A stretch of 7,614 bases of DNA from Syntrophorhabdaceae bacterium (GTDB lineage: Bacteria > Desulfobacterota > Syntrophorhabdia > Syntrophorhabdales > Syntrophorhabdaceae): NCBI GenBank assembly GCA_026415015.1, contig JAOAHW010000090.1:1-7614 (forward strand), read 5' to 3'. Within the stretch, counting starts at the first letter, position 1. The number at the start of each line of letters is the position of its first letter. A model generated the notes under the pieces. The model was not told where the DNA came from, searched no databases, and saw nothing but the letters and a program-made list of their open reading frames with translations. A program made the translations under genes and the position numbers. Of this stretch, positions 1 through 4,670 are shown piece by piece.

Positions 1-22
1 CGGAGATGTGTATAAGAGACAG
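1..22 (+). other. Nextera library adapter remnant (read-2 side)
   Basis: The first 22 bases match the end of the Illumina Nextera read-2 transposase adapter, and bases 4-22 are the 19-base Tn5 mosaic end AGATGTGTATAAGAGACAG. This is library-construction sequence, not genome. It is translated in frame as MCIRDR ahead of the gene fragment that follows, a well-known contamination signature in protein databases. Genomic sequence starts at about base 23. Confidence 0.97.
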
Positions 23-200
23 ATACTACAGAGACAGCTCTCGTGATAACCCACAAGGCCCCTCCTCAGGCAGTGGCCGTGTGTGGCGCGGCGGTTCTTG
101 GAGCAGCGTATCGCGATACGTGCGGGCTTCCCATCGGGACTACGGCGTCCCGTCGAGCAGGCTCAGCAGCATCGGTTTTCGCCTTCTGAGGACAAGGTAG
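23..200 (+). CDS. FGE-sulfatase-like (C-type lectin fold) protein, 3' end only; candidate DGR target
   Basis: This is the C-terminal 58 residues of a formylglycine-generating-enzyme-like protein; the 5' part is lost at the contig end. The visible landmarks are those of the family's C-terminus: YYRDS, then NPQGPSSGSGRV, RGGSW (codons 87-101) and the closing GFRLLRTR before a TAG stop at 198-200. True FGE enzymes oxidise a sulfatase cysteine to formylglycine, but many environmental relatives are ligand-binding or DGR-diversified proteins, so the enzymatic role is not established here. Between RGGSW and GFR, most non-structural codons end in C (AGC, AGC, TAC, TCC, GAC, TAC, GGC, GTC, AGC, CTC, AGC, AGC), as expected if AAC codons in a template were randomised at adenines. 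GC is about 65-67%, far above the 32% just after the stop. I see no reverse transcriptase or template repeat in the window. Confidence 0.8.
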
Positions 201-240
201 TCTAACCCTTTCGTTTTTTACCATTTTACCTTTTTCAACC
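201..240 (+). repeat. T-tract/ACC short repeats after the FGE-like stop codon
   Basis: Directly after the TAG stop, four T-rich runs alternate with the trinucleotide ACC (ACC at 205-207, 220-222, 228-230 and 238-240). It is not a hairpin terminator, since I find no stem of useful length. It could be simple-sequence decay, or a conserved 3' flank of the upstream gene family. The rest of the gap up to 340 holds no gene I can support. Confidence 0.4.
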
Positions 241-340
241 ATAGATAACTGCGGATAAAAGTAGATGAAGAATCATTATAACCGTACCCTTTGTTTTTTT
301 GTTTATCGCTACCCCTCATATGGAGGGATGACCCCTATAG

Positions 341-370
341 TTGAGACCTTTTTCAAAGGTATCATATAAT
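341..370 (+). promoter_or_regulatory. Candidate sigma70 promoter for the DUF502-tatC genes, with a dyad in its spacer
   Basis: TTGAGA (341-346, five of six consensus bases) and a perfect TATAAT (365-370) are separated by 18 bp. Transcription would begin near 377, giving a leader of about 34 bases before the DUF502 ATG at 411. The spacer contains the perfect inverted repeat ACCTTT-TTC-AAAGGT (346-360), which could be an operator or chance. A second, poorer pair lies closer to the gene: TTGACT (373-378) and TATACT (394-399), but with only 15 bp between them. Confidence 0.55.
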
Positions 371-410
371 ATTTGACTTTGCCTGTTTCTGATTATACTA
401 TTAGTCACTT

Positions 411-1040
411 ATGGCGACATCAAAACATATTAAAAAGACCTTTATAACAGGGATCTTTATACTCATCCCCCTGGTTGCCACTGCGTATATCATATATTTT
501 ATTATATCATCCATAGATGTAATTATCGCACCACTGATTAGGAATATAACCTTCTATGTAACAGGCCATGAAATCTATATCCCAGGGACAGGCATCATTA
601 TATTCATTGTAATTACATATCTCACAGGGATGCTGGCATCAAATTATTTTGGCAAGAAGATCCTTTACTATGGCGACCTTGTGATAAAAAAGATACCCTT
701 TGTTAAAGGGATATATACATCTGTTAAGGATATAGTCTATACATTCTCTTCAGAGAAGACCCGCTCATTCAAAGAGGTTGTACTTGTTGAGATACCTGCA
801 GGGGGGAGATATTTTCTTGGTTTTGTCACAAAAAGAACAAAAACTAAGGCAGGTGAAAACCTCTGTTCAGTATTTATCCCTACAACCCCAAACCCTACCT
901 CAGGGTTTTTAATCTTTGCAAGGGAAGATGACTTAATATTTATTGATATGTCTGTTGAGGACGCACTAAAACACATAATCTCCCTTGGACTTACCCAATC
1001 TGAGCTTATATGGAACGAGAAAAGGTCACAACAATACTAA
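411..1040 (+). CDS. DUF502 family membrane protein
   Basis: This 209-residue protein has the full DUF502 layout, a family also related to plant COV/LCV membrane proteins and of unknown biochemical function. Two hydrophobic segments (about residues 10-34 and 58-80) anchor it in the inner membrane, and the rest forms a soluble domain. Family motifs seen are IPGTG at 58-62, IPFVKGIYTSVKD around 95-107, LGFVTKRT near 136-143, VFIPTTPNPTSGFL at 154-167 and MSVEDALKHIISLG at 180-193. Length is normal for the family. The ATG at 411 has no strong ribosome binding site but is the first start giving the usual N-terminus (short, positively charged, then the first membrane segment). Its 3' end overlaps tatC by 31 bp, so the two are probably co-transcribed and translationally coupled. 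Confidence 0.92.
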   Translation: MATSKHIKKTFITGIFILIPLVATAYIIYFIISSIDVIIAPLIRNITFYVTGHEIYIPGTGIIIFIVITYLTGMLASNYFGKKILYYGDLVIKKIPFVKGIYTSVKDIVYTFSSEKTRSFKEVVLVEIPAGGRYFLGFVTKRTKTKAGENLCSVFIPTTPNPTSGFLIFAREDDLIFIDMSVEDALKHIISLGLTQSELIWNEKRSQQY

Positions 1041-1720
1041 AGGCAGCAAAGGGTATTATTTTAAAAACCTTGATTGCTGTTTCCATAATAGGTATAGGGT
1101 GTTTTATAGCCTCAAAATCAATACTTATAGGGTTATTAAAGAATACGAATATGAAGGTTTATTACTACACGCTCCCTGAGGTCTTTTTTTCATCTGTTGA
1201 GTTATCCATTTTTGCAGGGGCATTCTTTGCTATGCCTGTGATAACTTTGATCATCTGGCTTGAACTCCGCACTGTTTTAGGACTAAAGACCTCAGAGGGC
1301 TTTATCTTCTGGTTTTTTACTATTTTGCTCTTTTATCTCGGTAGTTTTTTCTGCTATTTTGTTGTCCTGCCTTCAGGTATCAAGTTCCTTGTGGGGTACG
1401 AAAATGAGATGCTCAAGGCTATGATCTCAGTGGAAAAGTTTATAACCTTTTGTGCCACCATGATCTTTGCATTCGGGGTTACCTTTGAGATACCTATATT
1501 TCTACTCTTTACAAGCAAAAAAGGTATATTGAAATCCGAGACTTTAACAAAGACAAGGAGATTTGCTATTCTTTTTATAACAATAGCATCTGCTATCATA
1601 ACCCCTACACCGGATGTCTACAACATGATGCTCCTTGCTGTACCTACCTATTTTCTCTTTGAGGTGGGCATACTTTTGATGAAGATCAATGAGAGAAAAC
1701 AAAAAAGACTGTTGACCTAA
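1010..1720 (+). CDS. tatC: Sec-independent protein translocase TatC, divergent
   Basis: TatC is the multi-spanning membrane receptor that binds twin-arginine signal peptides and, with TatA-type proteins, exports folded proteins. This 236-residue protein has six hydrophobic segments and the TatC landmarks: FAGAFFAMPVITLIIWLEL (about 68-86), E96 in the loop matching the conserved E. coli Glu103, YFVVLPSGIKFLVG (116-129), FGVTFEIP (155-162, with the conserved membrane Glu at 160), RRFAI (183-187) and ITPTPDVYNMMLLAVP (197-212). The normal N-terminal HLxELR motif, part of the signal-peptide binding site, is missing: the N-terminus reads MEREKVTTILKAAKG. The start cannot be moved upstream because an in-frame TGA lies at 1001-1003. 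No tatA or tatB is in the window. The ATG lies inside the end of the DUF502 gene. Confidence 0.88.
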   Translation: MEREKVTTILKAAKGIILKTLIAVSIIGIGCFIASKSILIGLLKNTNMKVYYYTLPEVFFSSVELSIFAGAFFAMPVITLIIWLELRTVLGLKTSEGFIFWFFTILLFYLGSFFCYFVVLPSGIKFLVGYENEMLKAMISVEKFITFCATMIFAFGVTFEIPIFLLFTSKKGILKSETLTKTRRFAILFITIASAIITPTPDVYNMMLLAVPTYFLFEVGILLMKINERKQKRLLT

Positions 1721-1740
1721 AAGAATTTATAAATTATAAA
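1712..1740 (+). promoter_or_regulatory. Candidate sigma70 promoter for dedA and following genes
   Basis: TTGACC (1712-1717) and TATAAA (1735-1740) each match five of six consensus bases and are exactly 17 bp apart. A start near 1747 would leave a leader of about 30 bases before the dedA ATG at 1777. The -35 box overlaps the end of tatC. The spacer contains a perfect 12-bp palindrome, AATTTATAAATT (1724-1735). The region is very AT-rich, so chance matches are possible. Confidence 0.45.
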
Positions 1741-1776
1741 ATGGAAATTAAATTTTTTTGTGAGATTATATAGGAC

Positions 1777-2349
1777 ATGGAAGTATATATAGAAAAATTT
1801 GGATATATTGGCATATTCATCGGGACATTCTTCGAGGGAGAGACCACAGTGCTTTTAGGCGGTATACTATCAAAGCTCGGTTATATGGATATCTATAAAG
1901 TGTTTTTATTTGCCTTTGCAGGCACTTTTACCGGTGATTTCACATTTTTTGCCCTGGGTAAAAAATTTGGCAGAAATATAATAGATAGATATGAATTCCT
2001 CTCCAGTAAGGTTCCCATAGCAGATAAGATAATAAAAAAACACGGAAATTTTATAATCTTTATAATCAGGTTTCTTGTGGGCATAAGGGCAGTGGTTTTG
2101 CTCCTCCTTGGATGCACAAACATTAAAGTAAGTAAATTTATCTTTTTTAGCCTTGCCAATTCTATTCTCTGGAGTATAGTTGTCTCCATTATTGGTTATG
2201 TATTTGGTAATGTGGTATATCTCTTTGTTAAGGACATGAAGCAGTATGAGTGGCATATAATATCTGGCATTATTATCTTGATCTTAATTGCTATACTCAT
2301 ATACAGACGCATAGTGGAGAAAAAGGAGAAATCATATGCAGATAGATGA
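1777..2349 (+). CDS. DedA family (SNARE-associated/VTT domain) membrane protein
   Basis: DedA-family proteins are inner-membrane transporters or flippases; bacterial members support envelope integrity, and some move undecaprenyl phosphate or phosphatidylethanolamine. This 190-residue protein shows the family pattern: a re-entrant N-terminal segment with FFEGETTVLLGG (18-29, acidic residue E20), GTFTGDFTFFALGKKFG (49-65, with D54), RFLVGIR (98-104, both conserved arginines kept, but the usual proline of RFxPxxR replaced by valine), then hydrophobic stretches near 121-150 and 161-177. E20, D54, R98 and R104 plausibly correspond to the residues essential in E. coli YqjA/YghB (my alignment by eye). 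The C-terminus is a short charged tail that overlaps the next gene by 14 bp. The ATG at 1777 has only a poorly placed AGGA (1772-1775). The exact substrate cannot be read from the sequence. Confidence 0.88.
   Translation: MEVYIEKFGYIGIFIGTFFEGETTVLLGGILSKLGYMDIYKVFLFAFAGTFTGDFTFFALGKKFGRNIIDRYEFLSSKVPIADKIIKKHGNFIIFIIRFLVGIRAVVLLLLGCTNIKVSKFIFFSLANSILWSIVVSIIGYVFGNVVYLFVKDMKQYEWHIISGIIILILIAILIYRRIVEKKEKSYADR
2323..2328 (+). promoter_or_regulatory. Ribosome binding site for the small coiled-coil gene
   Basis: AAGGAG lies 7 bases before the ATG at 2336, inside the end of dedA. It is one of the few full-strength Shine-Dalgarno sites in the window and is good evidence that the 74-codon gene is translated. 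Confidence 0.75.
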
Positions 2350-2560
2350 AAAAACACTGAGGGAATTGAGAAAAAAGATTGATATAGAGATAAATAAAAA
2401 GGAGATAGAGATAATTCAACACTGGATGAGAGAGATAGAGACCATATACAAAAAAAGATATGAAAATATTGGTTCTATGCAGGTGGAGTTAAGATCCCTT
2501 CTTGAGAAGATGAAAAACAGGATAACCATGCTGAATACGCTCATTAAAGAATCAAGGTGA
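2336..2560 (+). CDS. Small hypothetical protein, predicted helical/coiled coil
   Basis: I do not recognise this 74-residue protein. It is highly charged, has no signal peptide or membrane segment, and contains no cysteine. Leucine, isoleucine and methionine recur at roughly heptad spacing (for example LRELRKKIDIEI near 8-19 and VELRSLLEKMKNRITMLNTLI near 50-70), pointing to one or two long amphipathic helices. It overlaps dedA by 14 bp at its start and the transglycosylase start by a few bases at its end (TGATG arrangement). A strong AAGGAG site 7 bases upstream of the ATG and this tight packing argue that it is a real gene. It probably works in the cytoplasm, but no function can be assigned. 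Confidence 0.75.
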   Translation: MQIDEKTLRELRKKIDIEINKKEIEIIQHWMREIETIYKKRYENIGSMQVELRSLLEKMKNRITMLNTLIKESR

Positions 2561-3633
2561 TGGATTTAGACGGATTACAAGCCTTTCATCCATTAGCAAA
2601 ACACAAATTGAGTTTTTTAAACAAGGCCTTGTGCCTGATTTTGTCTTCTATTTTTATAATTATTTTTACTTTGACCTGTAAGATCAGTGACTTATACGCC
2701 CAGACAGGCCCGAAAAGAATAGATTCTACAGAAAAAAGGTTGCAAGAACTCGAAAAAGAGGTGGCAAGATTAAGAAAGGAGACAGACTTTTATAACCTCT
2801 CCCATCTCCCTGATACCCTTATCCTTTGTGACAAAAAGATACCCTTACAACGGGATGATGTAAGGGAGAGGTTTGAAAGGGAGATGCTCCAGTTTCTTGA
2901 AAACAAAGGACTCCTTGTCATATTGATTAAAAGGTATTACAAATACCAATCGTTTATAGATGAGGAGATTAAAAGGCAATCCCTTCCAAATGACCTGATT
3001 TTCCTTGTTATTACAGAGAGTTATCTCAATCCAAGGGCAATCTCAAAGGCCGAGGCAGCAGGCCTCTGGCAGTTTATGAAGGAGACTGGAAAAAAAGAGG
3101 GTCTATATATAGATGATAATGTGGATGAAAGATATAACCTCAAGAGGTCAACAAGGTCTGCCCTTACCCATCTTAAAAAATTGAATGAAGAATTTAAAGA
3201 TTGGCTTATAGCCATGGCCGCATATAATGCCGGGGCAGGGAGGATAAGGGAGGCCATTGCCAACCAGAATATAAGAGATTTCTTTGACCTTTTTCTCCCA
3301 GAGGAGACAGAGAGGTATATATTCAGGATCATGTCTCTCAAGGAGATCATATTAAACAGGGAAAAGTACGGCATAAGGATTGATGAAAATACCTTTTATA
3401 AACCTGTGGCATTGAAAGAGGTGGTCATAGAGACAAGCAAAGAGATACACTTAACAGTACTATCAGAGTCTATGGCACTGCCTTTTAAGGCCTTCAGGGA
3501 TTATAATCTCCATTTAAGACGATACAGACTGCCAAAAGGGGTATACAGTATTAATGTGCCATCGGAGCAACTGGCATTATTCATTAAAAATCTCAATAAT
3601 TATCCGTATATAAAGGTAATACGTGAAAAATAG
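2557..3633 (+). CDS. Secreted lytic murein transglycosylase, MltD-like SLT domain
   Basis: Lytic transglycosylases cleave the MurNAc-GlcNAc bond of peptidoglycan in the periplasm, leaving a 1,6-anhydro end. The SLT domain spans roughly residues 125-270: the catalytic glutamate is E154 in VITESYLNPRAIS, followed by AAGLWQFMKETG (167-178), DERYNLKRST (190-199) and AMAAYNAGAGRI (219-230). Length up to the end of this domain and the sequence order resemble family 1 MltD enzymes. A hydrophobic segment at about 24-40 after a basic N-terminus is a signal peptide or anchor; a signal peptidase I cut after LYA (46-48) is plausible. Residues 55-76 form a short coiled coil. There are no recognisable LysM repeats; the tail (285-358) resembles only the region between SLT and LysM in MltD. 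Start is either GTG at 2557 or ATG at 2560, the latter overlapping the upstream stop. Confidence 0.9.
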   Translation: MMDLDGLQAFHPLAKHKLSFLNKALCLILSSIFIIIFTLTCKISDLYAQTGPKRIDSTEKRLQELEKEVARLRKETDFYNLSHLPDTLILCDKKIPLQRDDVRERFEREMLQFLENKGLLVILIKRYYKYQSFIDEEIKRQSLPNDLIFLVITESYLNPRAISKAEAAGLWQFMKETGKKEGLYIDDNVDERYNLKRSTRSALTHLKKLNEEFKDWLIAMAAYNAGAGRIREAIANQNIRDFFDLFLPEETERYIFRIMSLKEIILNREKYGIRIDENTFYKPVALKEVVIETSKEIHLTVLSESMALPFKAFRDYNLHLRRYRLPKGVYSINVPSEQLALFIKNLNNYPYIKVIREK

Positions 3634-3822
3634 AACAATCCATAAAATTTATTGTCCCAAACCCACCTTTTTTCACTACCGAAAACCATGTTTTTTTAAT
3701 TTATTGTGCGAAAAAAGTGTAATAAAATCAATTAACTAAAAAATTTAGTGAAAAAAATAACAAACTATGCGTTTTTATATTGACAAGGGCATACCAAATA
3801 TTGAATATCTATTATCACTGCT
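3634..3822. promoter_or_regulatory. AT-rich intergenic region between the envelope cluster and the nuo operon
   Basis: This 189-bp gap has no ORF I can support. It contains a 10-bp direct repeat AATTTATTGT (3646-3655 and 3698-3707), and an 11-bp inverted repeat, TTTTTTCACTA (3668-3678) against TAGTGAAAAAA (3746-3756), with several A- and T-tracts. No GC-rich hairpin followed by a T-run is present, so no classical terminator for the transglycosylase gene is evident. It is the natural place for the nuo promoter and its control sites. Confidence 0.5.
3780..3808 (+). promoter_or_regulatory. Possible promoter immediately upstream of nuoA
   Basis: A perfect TTGACA (3780-3785) is followed after 17 bp by GAATAT (3803-3808), a weak -10 with only three consensus matches. 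Transcription would begin about 8 bases before the nuoA ATG, making a nearly leaderless message; this agrees with the lack of any Shine-Dalgarno sequence before nuoA. The TTGACA could be chance, and a better -10-like TAAAAT lies upstream at 3723-3728 with only a poor -35. Confidence 0.3.
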
Positions 3823-4203
3823 ATGGAAACACTTATAGAGTTCTCATACGTTGTGGTCTTTGCAATAGTGGCTACAGTGTTTACTATTGCACCTGTAGTT
3901 ATATCAAGATTAATAGCACCGAGAACAATCGGCGACAGGACATTCACCACTTATGAATGCGGTATACAGCCTTTTGGCAGTGCATGGACCCGTCATAGTG
4001 TTGTCTATTACATCTATGCCCTGATCTTTATAGCATTTGATGTGGATATTTTATATCTTTTCCCAGCTGCACTGAGTTATACAAGACAGGGTAATGTCTA
4101 TGAGTTTTACTCATTGTTAGTCTTTATCCTGATTCTTGTACTGGCAATTATCTATGCATGGGGAAAGGGGGTTTTCACCTGGAAACGAAAGAGCCTATCA
4201 TAA
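3823..4203 (+). CDS. nuoA: NADH-quinone oxidoreductase subunit A (NuoA)
   Basis: NuoA is a small three-helix membrane subunit of complex I, placed near the quinone site at the junction with the peripheral arm. The 126-residue protein has membrane segments at about 8-30, 60-83 and 95-113. Its diagnostic loop TTYECGIQPFGSA (42-54) contains the conserved Y44-E45-C46-G47, and the second helix carries YYIYALIFIAFDVDILYLFP (62-81). The usual FDVE is FDVD here: a conservative glutamate-to-aspartate change at residue 75. The ATG at 3823 is the first reasonable start and gives normal family length, though no ribosome binding site is visible. nuoB begins within its last codons. Confidence 0.95.
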   Translation: METLIEFSYVVVFAIVATVFTIAPVVISRLIAPRTIGDRTFTTYECGIQPFGSAWTRHSVVYYIYALIFIAFDVDILYLFPAALSYTRQGNVYEFYSLLVFILILVLAIIYAWGKGVFTWKRKSLS

Positions 4204-4670
4204 AACTCGCCATTGCAGAGAAGTTTATAAACCTTGCAAGGGCAAACTCTATCTGGCCAATGACATTTGGTCTTGCCTGCTGTGCCATAGAGATGATGGC
4301 AGCAGCTATGGCAAGGTTTGACATAGCCCGTTTTGGTGCAGAGGTCTTCAGACCCAGTCCAAGACAGGCAGACCTGATGATTGTAAACGGGACAGTTACA
4401 AAAAAGATGGCACCTACTGTAGTGACCCTATATGAACAGATGCCATCACCCAAATGGGTGATTGTAATGGGTAACTGTGCCATCTCAGGCGGTCCTTTTG
4501 CCTTTGAGGGACAATACAACATCATAGAAGGTATTGATAAACTCATACCTGTAGATGTCTATGTGCCTGGATGCCCTCCAAGACCAGAAGGTCTTCTTGA
4601 AGGGCTTATGAAACTTGAGGAGAAAATTACAGGGACAAGACGTTTCCCTGTGCCTGAACAGAAATGGTAA
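4158..4670 (+). CDS. nuoB: NADH-quinone oxidoreductase subunit B (NuoB), N2 cluster subunit
   Basis: NuoB carries the terminal [4Fe-4S] cluster N2, which passes electrons to quinone at the interface with NuoD. All four ligand cysteines are present: the tandem C41-C42 in GLACCAIEMM, C107 in GNCAISGG and C139 in VPGCPPRPE. WPMTFGLACC and FRPSPRQADLMIVNGTVT (64-81) are classic family signatures. Length (170) is typical. The ATG at 4158 overlaps nuoA by 46 bp and has no Shine-Dalgarno site. The purine-rich stretch AAAGGGGG (4164-4171) lies about 7 bases ahead of a CTG codon at 4179, so a shorter product with a rare start is conceivable. The conserved core is unaffected. The stop overlaps the nuoCD start by 7 bp. 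Confidence 0.96.
   Translation: MGKGGFHLETKEPIIKLAIAEKFINLARANSIWPMTFGLACCAIEMMAAAMARFDIARFGAEVFRPSPRQADLMIVNGTVTKKMAPTVVTLYEQMPSPKWVIVMGNCAISGGPFAFEGQYNIIEGIDKLIPVDVYVPGCPPRPEGLLEGLMKLEEKITGTRRFPVPEQKW

Noticed and set aside
30..37. Second AGAGACAG, resembling the end of another transposon mosaic end right after the adapter
   Set aside because: It translates in frame as part of YYRDSSRDNPQGP, a sequence expected in FGE-like proteins just before RGGSW, so it is most simply genuine coding sequence.
6..200. A complete 64-residue ORF starting at the ATG at base 6
   Set aside because: The ATG and the first six codons are adapter. The rest is only the 3' end of a longer gene.
313..327. CCCTC-ATATG-GAGGG hairpin as a terminator for the FGE-like gene
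   Set aside because: The stem is only 5 bp and no T-run follows; it lies over 100 bp after the stop.
2677..2679. Lipobox cysteine (C41) making the transglycosylase a lipoprotein
   Set aside because: The preceding residues are T-L-T rather than the usual L-(A/S)-(G/A), so a signal peptidase I site or uncleaved anchor is more likely.
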